A stretch of DNA of 64,000 bases, taken from assembly GCA_047600805.1 (NCBI GenBank), contig JASGKG010000001.1:558001-622000 (forward strand), written 5' to 3'. The notes under the pieces were generated by a model. The model was not told where the DNA came from and searched no databases. It saw nothing but the letters and a program-made list of their open reading frames with translations. Position 1 is the first letter of the stretch, and every line of letters starts with the position of its first letter. The translations under genes and the position numbers were made by a program. This DNA is from JADKHC01 sp047600805 (lineage in GTDB: Bacteria > Verrucomicrobiota > Verrucomicrobiia > Opitutales > Opitutaceae). Below, piece by piece: positions 35,260 to 45,054 of the stretch.

Positions 35260-36258
35260 ATGGAAACACCAGATCTCCAGAACCAATATGCAGGCAAGAA
35301 GGCTCTGATCACAGGCGGGCTAGGTTTCATCGGCTCTACCATCGCCCGCCGTTTGCTCGCCCTCGGTGCCAAGGTCACCATTGTTGACAGCTTGATTCCC
35401 GAATACGGCGGCAGCTTGAGAAATATTCATGGGATCGAGCGTGATCTGACGGTCAATATCTCTGATGTCCGCGACCGACACAGTCTTCCGGTTTTCCTTA
35501 AAGACCAAGACTATTTGTTCAATCTGGCCGGGCAGACCAGCCATATGGATTCGATGGCCGATCCGGAGACCGACCTTGAAATCAATGCCCGCGCGCAGCT
35601 CTCGATCTTGGAGGTCTGCCGCAAGTACAACCGCAACGTGCGTATCGTGTTTGCCAGCACCCGGCAGATATATGGCAAGCCAGACTATCTACCAGTCGAT
35701 GAGAAGCATCCTTTGCGCCCTGTTGATGTGAACGGTATCAACAAGCTCGCCGGAGAACAATATCATCTCCTCTACAACAAGGTATATGGCATTCGGAGCA
35801 CGGTCCTCCGGCTGACCAATACGATTGGTCCACGCATGCGCATCAAGGATGCACGGCAGACTTTCGTCGGCATTTGGATCCGCCTTGCGCTGGAGGGAAA
35901 ATCGTTTGAGGTCTGGGGAGGAGACCAGCTTCGCGATTTTACGTATGCTGATGACGCTGCAGATGCCTTCATCGCGGCGGCATGTCGGCCGGAAGCTGTT
36001 GGCGGGGTGTTCAATCTGGGAGGTATCGGACGGATCAGTCTGCGGGACTTGGCACAGCTTACGGTGGATGCGGCAAATAGCGGATCTTTTGTGGTTCGCG
36101 AATTCCCGGCGGAGCGGAAGAAAATCGACATCGGCGATTTCTATGCGGCCGATGACTTGATTAGGACCACTCTCAATTGGACCCCGCAGACGGATATCGC
36201 TTCAGCTGTGGCCAAAACCGTAGCTTACTTCCAGAAGGAACTGAGTTTCTACCTCTGA
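35260..36258 (+). CDS. NAD-dependent epimerase/dehydratase (SDR)
   Basis: A 332-residue extended SDR. The NAD site reads ALITGGLGFIGSTIAR; FASTRQIYGKPDYLPVDE carries the catalytic Ser/Thr. At the usual YxxxK site the sequence is VNGINKLAGEQY, so Lys is kept but the Tyr position holds Asn. The downstream block RLTNTIGPRMRIKDARQTF and DFTYADDAADA are typical sugar-nucleotide features. I recall close relatives with the same DVNGINK form, so this may be a family trait with altered chemistry rather than decay. It probably works with the aminotransferase just upstream. Confidence 0.85.
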   Translation: METPDLQNQYAGKKALITGGLGFIGSTIARRLLALGAKVTIVDSLIPEYGGSLRNIHGIERDLTVNISDVRDRHSLPVFLKDQDYLFNLAGQTSHMDSMADPETDLEINARAQLSILEVCRKYNRNVRIVFASTRQIYGKPDYLPVDEKHPLRPVDVNGINKLAGEQYHLLYNKVYGIRSTVLRLTNTIGPRMRIKDARQTFVGIWIRLALEGKSFEVWGGDQLRDFTYADDAADAFIAAACRPEAVGGVFNLGGIGRISLRDLAQLTVDAANSGSFVVREFPAERKKIDIGDFYAADDLIRTTLNWTPQTDIASAVAKTVAYFQKELSFYL

Positions 36259-36346
36259 GTTTCTTTGCCTCCGTGGGCTTATCGAAGCACTTGGTGCCTG
36301 TCTATAGTTCCTGCTGGTGAGATCGACGGTTCAAACAGGCGTTGGA

Positions 36347-37468
36347 ATGCGCAACATACGCGTGCCCGAGCTCGATGGGATCAGGGGAATTGCGATTCTG
36401 TTTGTTCTGATCTGGCACTACGTTGGAGTGCCGCTGCCTCCGTCGGGAGTTCATTTGGAGCCCGACCGCGTGGTTCCCAGCTTCAAACTCTCGCTAATCA
36501 TTTTTCGCAGTGGGGTGGATCTGTTTTTTGTGCTCTCGGGTTTTTTGATCACGGGGATTCTTCTAGATAACCGTGACTCCAAATCCTACTATCGCACTTT
36601 TTATATTCGTAGGCTTTGCCGTATATTCCCGCTGTATTATACGGTGTTGATGATTTTCATTATAATGAAGGGAGTGGGAGCCCGTGGGCCGCTTTTTGAC
36701 GGGACCGTCCCTCTGACTGCCTATATCCTAATGGTGCAAAATTACGCAATGGCCGCGCTCCAGACCTACGGAGCCGCTTGGCTGGGTGTAACTTGGTCGC
36801 TGGCAGTTGAGGAACAGTTTTATCTTTCTTACCCATTAGTAATCCGGATTGCAGGACGGGCTCTTCCGTGGATTCTTGTGGGCGGAATAGTTGTTGCCCC
36901 AATTTTGCGGATTGTGTGTCTATATCATTTTGGTGGGTCGGACTGGGTTCCTTACGTATGGCTGCCGTGCCGGTTGGACTCTCTATGTTTTGGGGGCCTG
37001 ATTGCTTATGTTATGCGACGGCCGGCGACGTTTGCGGTCCTCTGCAAGCGACAGACAATACTGGGGGTCGGATCTGTTGTGCTGCTCATTGGGGCTATCT
37101 TTCTTGATGCTGCATTGGCGCGGAATTTGGGTTACCATATGTCGATGTGGGGGCATTCATTGCTTGGGGCGCTGTACGGAATATTGGTTCTTTTAGTCCT
37201 TATTAATGTTGGTCGGTCATTTGTGGGTTTTCTGCGATGGAAGCCTCTGCTTTTTCTGGGGAAGGTGTCGTATGGAATTTACCTTTTACATGGTATTGTA
37301 CTGCAATCGTTGTTCGACGGGTTAGGCCGGCCCGTCGCCTTGAATGATTTTGTGGATGTGGGAGTGGTTGCGGCAGCGTTCGTTCTTACGATATTGCTCT
37401 GCGGCGTTTCTTATCGATGGCTTGAGCTGCCATTTCTAAGAAGTGGGGCGAATCAGATCTATGCCTGA
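36347..37468 (+). CDS. Acyltransferase family 3 membrane protein (OafA-like)
   Basis: A 373-residue polytopic protein of the acyltransferase-3 group that adds acetyl or similar groups to surface sugars. RVPELDGIRGIAILFVLIWH has the active-site His, RSGVDLFFVLSGFLITGIL is the second motif, and WSLAVEEQFYL is the third. About ten hydrophobic helices follow. GTG 36317 is an alternative start. The stretch looks AT-richer than its neighbours. Its stop overlaps the next gene by eight bases. Confidence 0.9.
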   Translation: MRNIRVPELDGIRGIAILFVLIWHYVGVPLPPSGVHLEPDRVVPSFKLSLIIFRSGVDLFFVLSGFLITGILLDNRDSKSYYRTFYIRRLCRIFPLYYTVLMIFIIMKGVGARGPLFDGTVPLTAYILMVQNYAMAALQTYGAAWLGVTWSLAVEEQFYLSYPLVIRIAGRALPWILVGGIVVAPILRIVCLYHFGGSDWVPYVWLPCRLDSLCFGGLIAYVMRRPATFAVLCKRQTILGVGSVVLLIGAIFLDAALARNLGYHMSMWGHSLLGALYGILVLLVLINVGRSFVGFLRWKPLLFLGKVSYGIYLLHGIVLQSLFDGLGRPVALNDFVDVGVVAAAFVLTILLCGVSYRWLELPFLRSGANQIYA

Positions 37469-38378
37469 AACTAGTTTGAAAAGGTCACCGGCGCCGATCG
37501 CCCTTTTCGCCTACCGGCGTTTAGGGCATCTTGAGAGAACAGTGGAGGCGCTGAAGGCCAATGAACTCGCCTCTGAGAGCGATTTGTTTATATTTTCCGA
37601 CGGTCCACGTTCTAGTGTGGACAAGGCCGGGGTCGATGGGGTGCGTAATTATATAGCAGGTATCGGCGGATTCCGGTCGGTACAGACTGTCTTTCACGCC
37701 ACCAACTTGGGCTTATCTAGATCGATCATCCAGGGTGTGACCGATATTATTAACGCTAGGGGACGGCTGATCGTCCTTGAGGATGACATAGTGACCTCGC
37801 GTCATTTTTTGAAATACATGAACGATGCACTCGATCTTTACGCGGACGCGGCTTGCGTGGCCAGCGTGCACGGTTATGTATATCCACTTCAGGAATTCTT
37901 GCCCGACACCTTCTTTTTGAAAGGAGCTGATTGTTGGGGGTGGGGTACGTGGAAGAGAGCATGGGATCTCTTTGAGGTGGACGGGAGCAAGCTCCTCAAA
38001 GAACTCACCAAACGGCGACTTCAGCGCGAGTTCGACTATGGCGGCGTGGCGAACTATACCCGGATGTTGAAACTGCAGATTGACGGATTGAACGACTCTT
38101 GGGCAGTTCGTTGGTATGCCAGCGCCTTCCTGCGCGATATGCTGACGCTTTATCCGGGGCGGTCGTTGGTGCGTAACATTGGCAACGATTCCAGCGGACA
38201 GCATTGTGGAACAACAGACGTTTACGATGTAGGCGATGTGTCCGACTCGGGGCTCGCAGTGAATATGCAGCCACTGGAGGAGTGCCGGGCTGCACGTATC
38301 GCCTTCGCTCGCTATTTCCGTAGTTTGGAGCGCGATACTTTTTTAAGAAGTATCATGCGTTGGTTCAAATATCTATAA
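37461..38378 (+). CDS. GT-A glycosyltransferase (GNT-I-like)
   Basis: A 305-residue protein starting MPETSLKRSPAPIALFAYRR. The nucleotide-sugar binding half has FSDGPRSSVDK and VFHATNLGLSRSIIQGVTD, then LIVLEDDIVTSRHFLKYM with the acidic metal-binding motif. GADCWGWGTWKRAW is the acceptor-side motif seen in this bacterial family. It probably adds one sugar of the repeat unit on the cytosolic face of the inner membrane. Confidence 0.82.
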   Translation: MPETSLKRSPAPIALFAYRRLGHLERTVEALKANELASESDLFIFSDGPRSSVDKAGVDGVRNYIAGIGGFRSVQTVFHATNLGLSRSIIQGVTDIINARGRLIVLEDDIVTSRHFLKYMNDALDLYADAACVASVHGYVYPLQEFLPDTFFLKGADCWGWGTWKRAWDLFEVDGSKLLKELTKRRLQREFDYGGVANYTRMLKLQIDGLNDSWAVRWYASAFLRDMLTLYPGRSLVRNIGNDSSGQHCGTTDVYDVGDVSDSGLAVNMQPLEECRAARIAFARYFRSLERDTFLRSIMRWFKYL

Positions 38379-38466
38379 GCCCGGCGATGCAAATTGTGCC
38401 ACGTGTCGGCTGGGTCCGAATCCCAAACCGCAATACTCCGATTGTCACGGTGAGAGAATTTCAACC

Positions 38467-39276
38467 ATGTTGAAACCAATAGTCAGAGCGCTTTGCCCTC
38501 CGGTGGTTTTATCCTCGATCCGCCGAATCTTCGGCCAGCGATATGGATGGCTTGGTGACTATCCGTCGTGGTCGAGTGCGGCCGCCGTGTCCACGGGTTA
38601 CGATGATGGCCTCATTCTCGAGCGGGTGAAAGAAGCGGCGTTCAGGGTCAGGAATGGCGAGGCAGCTTTCGAGCGCGACTCAGTCATTTTCCAAGAGCCG
38701 CAGTACAATTGGCCGGTGCTTGCCGGCCTGCTCTGGTCTGCGTCCCGCAATGGAGGACGGCTGAATCTAATGGATTTTGGAGGCTCCCTCGGCAGCTCCT
38801 ATTTTCAAAACCGCAGATTTCTTAGCACGCTCCCCTTCCTCCGGTGGAACGTCGTCGAGCAAAAACATTTTGTAGATTGTGGAAAGGAGCTTTTTGAAGA
38901 CGCGCGGTTACGCTTCTATTACGACGTAGAGTCGTGCGTGAGCGATGCAAAGCCTGACACATTGCTTTTATCGAGTGTCCTCCAGTATTTGGAATCGTCC
39001 TGTGAGCTCCTCGATCGTTTGATCGCTATGAAGTTCCGCGTCGTGATAATCGGAGACACTCCGTGTTGGAAGGGCGAGCGTGATCGCATCACCGTGCAAA
39101 AAGTCCCCCCCTCCATTTACTCTGCCTCCTATCCCTCCTGGGTCTTCCGCGAGGAATCGTTGATCGACCGCATGAAAGGGGAGTACGATCTAGTGGGCAG
39201 TTTCTGCAACGATGTAGTCTATAGCGATAACGTGCGGCTGAAGAGTTTTATATTGGAGCGGCGTGCGGACAAATAG
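38467..39276 (+). CDS. Putative methyltransferase, TIGR04325-like (copy 1)
   Basis: A 269-residue protein. It starts with a LCPPVVLSSIRRIFG motif, then YPSWSSAAAVSTGYDD, NWPVLAGLLWSAS and a SAM-site-like LMDFGGSLGSSYFQNRRFL. LLLSSVLQYLES and PPSIYSASYPSWVF complete the TIGR04325 pattern as I remember it. These proteins occur in O-antigen loci of Leptospira and others. Function is predicted only from the Rossmann-like glycine motif. A second copy lies at 46.2 kb. Confidence 0.8.
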   Translation: MLKPIVRALCPPVVLSSIRRIFGQRYGWLGDYPSWSSAAAVSTGYDDGLILERVKEAAFRVRNGEAAFERDSVIFQEPQYNWPVLAGLLWSASRNGGRLNLMDFGGSLGSSYFQNRRFLSTLPFLRWNVVEQKHFVDCGKELFEDARLRFYYDVESCVSDAKPDTLLLSSVLQYLESSCELLDRLIAMKFRVVIIGDTPCWKGERDRITVQKVPPSIYSASYPSWVFREESLIDRMKGEYDLVGSFCNDVVYSDNVRLKSFILERRADK

Positions 39277-39314
39277 GGCCGCAATCGGCAACGTTTATTT
39301 TTTAGACCGTAGGT

Positions 39315-40643
39315 ATGATGCAGAGAATTGAGCAGTGGTTTGCGAGGTTTGCCCCAAAAGGAGGGCTGACGCGGGCGGCAGTTGCCTTAGGGGGAGTGAC
39401 TCTTGCGGGGCAGGTTGTGGGAATCGTAATGTCGCCAGTCTACTCCCGACTTTACACGCCAGGCGATTACGGTGTTTTCAGTGTCTACACGTCAATCGTC
39501 GCAACAGTTCTTACCGTCGGGTCATTGTCTTACGAGCAGGGAATCCCGATAGCCAAGGAGGATTCCGAGGCGGTCGGCCTTACAGTTCTTTCTTTTGTAG
39601 TTGTCCTGTTGATCGGTTTGGGAGCCCTTGCGTGGCTTGGGGCCGGTGCGTTGCTTGGTTCCGGCGAAACTGGCTTTCAACTGGGTAGCTACAGGTGGCT
39701 TGTTCCGGTCGGCATAGTGGGGGCAGGAGGGTACCGGGCAATCAACTATTGGGCTTTGCGTCGCAAGGCTATGGTTGGAATCGCCCGCACCTCGATCTGG
39801 CAATGCGTGGGGTCGAATGTTCTAAATTTGGGGTTCGGAGTTTTTTCGCCGAGTCCATTGGGCTTAATATTGGCGGGAATCGCTGGGAATAGCACCGGTG
39901 TTGCCGGGTTGGCCAAACAGACACAGTTCATACACAATTTGAAGGCGTCGCGCCAACAAGACAAAATGGGATGGGGGCGCTTGTGGACCCTTGCCGTGAG
40001 ATACCGCCGTCTTGCGTTGGTACAGGCTCCCTCAACTCTGCTCAACTCGCTGGGTATTTACCTACCCGGGATGTTGGCGTTGCCCTATTTCGGTTCTGCC
40101 TATGCGGGCCAGTTGTTCATGGCTCTTAAGGTGATTGCCCTGCCGGGCAGCCTTCTCGGTGGCTCTCTCAGCCAAGTCTTCCTCAGTGGTGCGGCCACCG
40201 TGGTTAGGGAACGTCCGAGGGAGCTCAAACAATTTTTCGATCGGGTGTTTATGCGAGGGGCGTTATGTTCAATACCGATCATTCTGATGGGTATAGCGGC
40301 GCCTTGGCTAATGCCGCTCGCTTTTGGACGAAACTGGGAGGAGGCAGGCGTCATCGTGTTCTGGTTTTCAATCTACGAAACAGTTGGCCTGAGCGTGTCC
40401 GCTTTATCGTCGATACCCAACGTCGTTGGGCGACATAGGGGACAATTTATCATCAACTGCTCGCGAGCGGTGGCGGTGTTCCTCCTGTTTTTCTGCAGCC
40501 ATCGTCTTGGTCTAACAGGAATCGGGGTTGTGAAGGGATATACGCTTGTGATGGTGCTTAATTATGTGGCCTGCTATTTTCTCTACAGACATCAAGTTAC
40601 CCGTGTCTCTCGGACTGGCACGACCGGTTGGGGAAAACCATAG
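39315..40643 (+). CDS. wzx: Wzx-type lipid-linked oligosaccharide flippase
   Basis: A 442-residue protein with 12-14 hydrophobic helices and few charged residues. Its start, GLTRAAVALGGVTLAGQVVG and MSPVYSRLYTPGDYGVFSVY, is the classic polysaccharide-export MOP-family N-terminus. It should flip the undecaprenyl-linked repeat unit to the periplasm for the Wzy polymerase encoded 1.2 kb downstream. Confidence 0.9.
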   Translation: MMQRIEQWFARFAPKGGLTRAAVALGGVTLAGQVVGIVMSPVYSRLYTPGDYGVFSVYTSIVATVLTVGSLSYEQGIPIAKEDSEAVGLTVLSFVVVLLIGLGALAWLGAGALLGSGETGFQLGSYRWLVPVGIVGAGGYRAINYWALRRKAMVGIARTSIWQCVGSNVLNLGFGVFSPSPLGLILAGIAGNSTGVAGLAKQTQFIHNLKASRQQDKMGWGRLWTLAVRYRRLALVQAPSTLLNSLGIYLPGMLALPYFGSAYAGQLFMALKVIALPGSLLGGSLSQVFLSGAATVVRERPRELKQFFDRVFMRGALCSIPIILMGIAAPWLMPLAFGRNWEEAGVIVFWFSIYETVGLSVSALSSIPNVVGRHRGQFIINCSRAVAVFLLFFCSHRLGLTGIGVVKGYTLVMVLNYVACYFLYRHQVTRVSRTGTTGWGKP

Positions 40644-40693
40644 CTCGCCGTCTGGAAAGCAGCAGAGTGTCGAACGTCCACCAACCAATCAAA

Positions 40694-41713
40694 ATGGATA
40701 AAACAGCCCATTTTTGCACCTACTTTGATTCAAAGTACATTTGTCATGGATTAGCACTTTACCGCTCTCTTGAACGAATGAGGGTGGATTTTTTTCTATG
40801 GGTGCTTTGTCTGGATGCCAAGGCATATGACGTCTTGAACGAGCTGAAACTCCCGTCCATGGGCCTTGTTCGGCTTGAGGATTTCGAAGCGGGTGACAAG
40901 GAGCTGCTGCAGGCGAAAGGAAACCGCTCCAAGATAGAATACTATTGGACCTGCACGCCTAGCTGGCTCCTTTATGTATTCCGTAAACAACCCGATTTGA
41001 CGACGCTGGTCTACCTCGACAGCGATATCATGTTTTTCAATCCGCCACAGCCTATTTTTGAAGCGCTAGGGGATGATAGCATCTTGATTGTCCCTCATGA
41101 TTTTCACGCAGGGAAGGAGGATAATACGGGAAGGTTTAACGTTGGTGTTATGGCTTTTCGCAGGGACTCGAACAGCTTCGCTTGCCTGCAATGGTGGCGA
41201 GAGCGATGCAACGAGTGGTGTTATCATCGTAATGAAGACGGGAAGTGTGGAGATCAAGGGTATCTAGATCAGTTTCCGACCCTCTTCAAACAGGTAGCCA
41301 TTTCTGACTTTCCCTGCATCAATGCTGGCCCTTGGAACATCGGAAAATACGAGCTCTCGGCGAACTCTGAAGGTCAGCCTACCGTTGCGGGTGTGCCGCT
41401 TGTTTGTTTTCATTATCACAGCCTCCGCTTTTTTGGAAAACGTTCCGCTCATCTTTGGGTAACGCGTGGAGTATGGACGACGGCTTTGAAAAACGCCGTG
41501 ATGAGGCCATACCTTGAGCAGTTGCTCCTGAACGAGGCTGAATTACTGCTCAAATTTGAAGGTTTGGGATTGCCGAGAATTCCATTCCCGTGGCGCACCG
41601 TTTTTAGCAATGTCAAACACTGGCGTCTTTTTGATGGCTTCACCCGTGCCAGACGCACACTCAAACCATCTCCGAGCACCGAAACTTCTGGGACGTCGAA
41701 CCCCCGACCGTGA
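40694..41713 (+). CDS. Putative GT-A glycosyltransferase (copy 1 of a paralogous pair)
   Basis: A 339-residue protein starting MDKTAHFCTYFDSKYICHG. The GT-A core has ALYRSLERM, LVYLDSDIMFFNPP with the DxD metal motif, RFNVGVMAFRRD, and CGDQGYLDQFPTLF. This layout resembles GT8-like transferases. GT 47116 shares the same order of motifs (YTYFDRNY, YLDSDLFF, PWNIGHYRI), so the two are paralogues. The frame opens earlier at 40628, overlapping wzx, but the family start is ATG 40694. Confidence 0.82.
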   Translation: MDKTAHFCTYFDSKYICHGLALYRSLERMRVDFFLWVLCLDAKAYDVLNELKLPSMGLVRLEDFEAGDKELLQAKGNRSKIEYYWTCTPSWLLYVFRKQPDLTTLVYLDSDIMFFNPPQPIFEALGDDSILIVPHDFHAGKEDNTGRFNVGVMAFRRDSNSFACLQWWRERCNEWCYHRNEDGKCGDQGYLDQFPTLFKQVAISDFPCINAGPWNIGKYELSANSEGQPTVAGVPLVCFHYHSLRFFGKRSAHLWVTRGVWTTALKNAVMRPYLEQLLLNEAELLLKFEGLGLPRIPFPWRTVFSNVKHWRLFDGFTRARRTLKPSPSTETSGTSNPRP

Positions 41714-41800
41714 TCAAGTCCTTATGTGAGACGACTCTCGTGCTCCATAAGCAGTGGGAGCTGCAATGTGGCCGCCGAATTTCCAAGCAGTCAGATCCTC

Positions 41801-43252
41801 ATGTCTTTGCCTGAAGTCCCCAAACTGAGTGGTACGCTCTCTAAAACGTCAGCAGCGATTGGTGATGATCGCCTGACAAAGCCTTTGCGTACTGCGCTGT
41901 TGCTCGCTCTGGCTGCCAGTATCTACAATTACGACATATTCCGAGTTCCGGGTGTCGAAAAAAACGATGGCCTGTTTGGCCTCGCGCTTTCGGCGTTTCG
42001 AGGTGCATTGCAATACTACGGTCAGTTCGCACCGTTCGTTTTATCGCCAGTGTATCTGGCCTTGCGGAGCGCCAAGTCTTTCCGCTTCCGATGGCGGACG
42101 CTGTGGCCATTCGTTACCTTGATAATATTCTTGGGTGTTGCGGCACTGTGCTCGAGCGCCTCGGCGGCTGTTGAATATCGGTGGAGTTGGTTTTTCTCGA
42201 GGGTCTTGCCAGCCCTGCTCTGTGCAGTGGTGTGTGTCGACCGATGTGGTATCAGATTGGTTAAAGCTTGGGTTGTTGGCGGCGCCACGTTCACTATCCT
42301 CTTTTTGCTGATGTCAGGGCGGTTATTGCCGGTTCTGAATGGGAATGTGGATACAGCAATGGAGGTGGGCAGTGTGGTTGGAGAGAATCTGCATCACGAT
42401 CGATTTGTAGTTTTAAGCGACCCGATCACCACCTCTCTCATCTTCTATCTCGCGGGCTTGGCTGGGTTGTCACATGTTGTCGATTTGAAGGGTTACCTCC
42501 TAAAATTCGGGGTGCTGGTGCAATGCATGATCTCGATCGGGGTGGCGGCGATCACCGGAGCTCGGGGCCCGATGATTGCCTTCATTGTTGCTTTGGTAGT
42601 AATGGTTGCAGTCTCGCGCATCGGGCTTCGGCGCAAGATAATGCTTTCTGCAATCGGCGTGTTAGCACTGACTTGTTTCCTCGTTGTGTTGCCCGATATT
42701 TCTCCGACCAGTGCCAAGCGAATCTACGGCCTTATCGGCCGAGTGGTGCCTTCGTGGGACATTTACGGTGCCAATGACGACTTGCTGGACGCTGGATCGC
42801 GTGTCGATCATTACGGAATAGCAATGGCGGCGCCGGTTACTCTCTTTGGCCGGGGGGTCGGATCTTTTGGCGATAATTTCGGAGAGCCCGAGCAGTATGC
42901 GCACAACGTGTTTTTGGAGGCCCATTACGAGACTGGTATATTGGGTCTGGTGATAGTTTCGTTTACTTTTCTTTCCTGCTTGGCTCGACTGGCGTGGTAT
43001 GCGGCTAAAAGAGGCGGGGAAGCGGGTTTCTGCCTCGGTGCCCTGACATTTTATTTTGTAGAATGCCAATTCTCGGGGACCCTGATCATGGAGGTTGGCC
43101 TTCTGCTCTTCCTAATGGTGGGATATATGTGCATTGCGGTAGAACAACGTGGCACGACGTCGGAAGCAGACGCACTTCGTGGACGACGGCTGAGAATCAG
43201 ACGATCCTCCACCGTGCCTGGCTTGGTCGGCCCGAGAGGCGGGGGGCATTGA
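41801..43252 (+). CDS. wzy: O-antigen polymerase/ligase (Wzy-like)
   Basis: About 483 residues, with ten or more membrane helices and a large periplasmic loop. GRGVGSFGDNFGEPEQYAHN followed by VFLEAHYETGILGLV is the Wzy_C-type motif (PF04932). It should join repeat units in the periplasm, although a WaaL-type ligase cannot be excluded from sequence. ATG 41801 is preferred over GTG 41726. In a cluster with Wzx and no other polytopic protein of this kind, the polymerase role is the simplest reading. Confidence 0.82.
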   Translation: MSLPEVPKLSGTLSKTSAAIGDDRLTKPLRTALLLALAASIYNYDIFRVPGVEKNDGLFGLALSAFRGALQYYGQFAPFVLSPVYLALRSAKSFRFRWRTLWPFVTLIIFLGVAALCSSASAAVEYRWSWFFSRVLPALLCAVVCVDRCGIRLVKAWVVGGATFTILFLLMSGRLLPVLNGNVDTAMEVGSVVGENLHHDRFVVLSDPITTSLIFYLAGLAGLSHVVDLKGYLLKFGVLVQCMISIGVAAITGARGPMIAFIVALVVMVAVSRIGLRRKIMLSAIGVLALTCFLVVLPDISPTSAKRIYGLIGRVVPSWDIYGANDDLLDAGSRVDHYGIAMAAPVTLFGRGVGSFGDNFGEPEQYAHNVFLEAHYETGILGLVIVSFTFLSCLARLAWYAAKRGGEAGFCLGALTFYFVECQFSGTLIMEVGLLLFLMVGYMCIAVEQRGTTSEADALRGRRLRIRRSSTVPGLVGPRGGGH

Positions 43253-43321
43253 GCCAGATAAGAGCCTGCCCTACAACGATCACTTTCCTAGTACCAAATC
43301 AGCAAGACACCAAAATCGAAT

Positions 43322-44050
43322 ATGAGCCTTATCAGTCAGTCCATGCATTGGTTAGCGCGCAAGTGTGGCGTTGAATATCGCCGTTATTGCAAAGAGAATT
43401 GGGGAAATCTGCGGCAGGCGCATATCTTCGCAAACAAGGATATTGATCTTGTCGTCGATGTCGGGGCCAACCGGGGGGATTACGTCGCTGCGTTTCGCGC
43501 CAACGGGTATATCGGACCAGCAATCTCTTTTGAGCCACTTCCGGACGCCTTTCAGGCTTTGAGTCAGCGTGCTTCCGCAGACCGGTTTTGGCACTGTGTG
43601 AATGCTGCTGTGGGAGACAAAAATGGTGAGATCGAAATGTATGTCTCCGGTCGTGAGACGAGCAGCTCGATTCTCAAGGTGGGAGATGCCCATTTGAAGG
43701 CTGCACCTGAGTCGCGATCAGTCGGACGGACGAGCGTTCAGATCAGGCGCCTCGATGACGCGCTGGCTGGCATTGCTCTTGCGGACAAAGCGAAGCGTAT
43801 CTGGCTTAAAGCGGACGTGCAGGGTTTCGAAAAAGAAGTGATGAAAGGGGCGGCGGGAACGATCAAACGCACGGAAGTAATCGAACTCGAGTTGGCGACA
43901 ACGCGTGTTTATGAAGGTGGACCGTTGATCTTGGAGATGATGCAGTACGTGCACGAGTTTGGTTTCTCGATGATTTCGTTCGAGCCGATGTTTATCGATC
44001 CCGTCACTGGTTATGTGCTTCAAGGGGACGGAATATTCGTGCGAACCTGA
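43322..44050 (+). CDS. FkbM family methyltransferase
   Basis: A 242-residue SAM-dependent methyltransferase. LVVDVGANRGDYVAAFR is the SAM-binding glycine loop, ISFEPLPDAFQAL holds the acidic ribose contact, and IWLKADVQGFEKEVMKGAAG is the FkbM signature with DVQGFE. The family O-methylates sugars in antibiotics and glycans. Here it probably modifies a sugar of the repeat unit. Confidence 0.92.
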   Translation: MSLISQSMHWLARKCGVEYRRYCKENWGNLRQAHIFANKDIDLVVDVGANRGDYVAAFRANGYIGPAISFEPLPDAFQALSQRASADRFWHCVNAAVGDKNGEIEMYVSGRETSSSILKVGDAHLKAAPESRSVGRTSVQIRRLDDALAGIALADKAKRIWLKADVQGFEKEVMKGAAGTIKRTEVIELELATTRVYEGGPLILEMMQYVHEFGFSMISFEPMFIDPVTGYVLQGDGIFVRT

Positions 44051-44088
44051 AGCAAAGAAAAGCCAGTCTCCTAAGAAGAAGCTGCCTT

Positions 44089-45021
44089 ATGATCACTTTC
44101 ATCTCCAGCCCAAAGCCTTTTGAGGGAGTGGCCCATCTTAATCAATACCGGGCGATCCGGAGCTGGCTTGCCGCCGGCGATGATATTGAAGTGATTCTAT
44201 ACGGCACATCTTTGGGAATCGAGGAAGCCGGAAGGGAATTGGGCGTTAAAGTTGTGAAGGATATCCAGAGCTCCTCCAACGGTATTCCATACTTCGGCGC
44301 GATTGTGGAACACGCCAAAGTAAACGCTAGGTATGATCTGCAGGTTTACCTGAACTGCGATATTTTGGTGGTTGGCATGGTATCGGCACTGAGAAAAATC
44401 GAGTTCACCGACTTTCTTCTCGTGGGGGAGCGTGTCGATCTTGGCGAGGGTGCGTTTGTTGAGATCTCACGGCCAGACTGGAAGCAGCGCTTGGCGGAAT
44501 TGTGCGAGAAAGGTCAGGCTCAATTGCACGGCCCCACAGGCATCGATTACTTTGCTTTCCGGCGTGGGTTTTGGAAGGAGCTGCCTCCTGTAGTGGTAGG
44601 GCGGGGTGGTTACGATAATGCTCTTCTTGCGTACTGCATTCGCCGACGGGTGCCAATCATTGACGGGACGCCTTCGATTGCGGCCTTGCATCAGTTTCAC
44701 AACTATGGACACGTAAACGGCGGTTTGAAAACCGTTTTTTGGGGGCACGACGCCAATGTCAATTACCAGACCGGGGGCGGGAGGTATAGTTCAACCTTGG
44801 TGTCTGATGCAGGTTGGGTGCTGCGAGAGGGGAAGGCGGTCAGTTGGCCCTGCCGCGGAGATTGGTTGCGACGGACCGAGCTGAACTGGCGCTATGTGAA
44901 GGGCTGGCGAAGGCCCGCGCTGATGTTGAGGGTATTGTGGCGGCTGGGTAATACCGTCGGTTTGACCAAGCCCTGCTGGCACGAAATAAAAACATTACTA
45001 TCCGGCTGGGCGTCACTATAG
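44089..45021 (+). CDS. Putative glycosyltransferase-like protein
   Basis: A 310-residue protein starting MITFISSPKPFEG. QVYLNCDILVVGM resembles a GT-A metal site, and the stretch LHGPTGIDYFAFRRGFWKEL plus GGYDNALLAYCIRR looks like the acceptor-binding half. Position between FkbM and a GT4 gene supports a transferase role. The family name is not known to me, so this is weaker than for neighbouring transferases. Confidence 0.65.
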   Translation: MITFISSPKPFEGVAHLNQYRAIRSWLAAGDDIEVILYGTSLGIEEAGRELGVKVVKDIQSSSNGIPYFGAIVEHAKVNARYDLQVYLNCDILVVGMVSALRKIEFTDFLLVGERVDLGEGAFVEISRPDWKQRLAELCEKGQAQLHGPTGIDYFAFRRGFWKELPPVVVGRGGYDNALLAYCIRRRVPIIDGTPSIAALHQFHNYGHVNGGLKTVFWGHDANVNYQTGGGRYSSTLVSDAGWVLREGKAVSWPCRGDWLRRTELNWRYVKGWRRPALMLRVLWRLGNTVGLTKPCWHEIKTLLSGWASL

Positions 45022-45054
45022 AAGTGCGCTGTCTGCGTAACAGCCCGAGAATCC

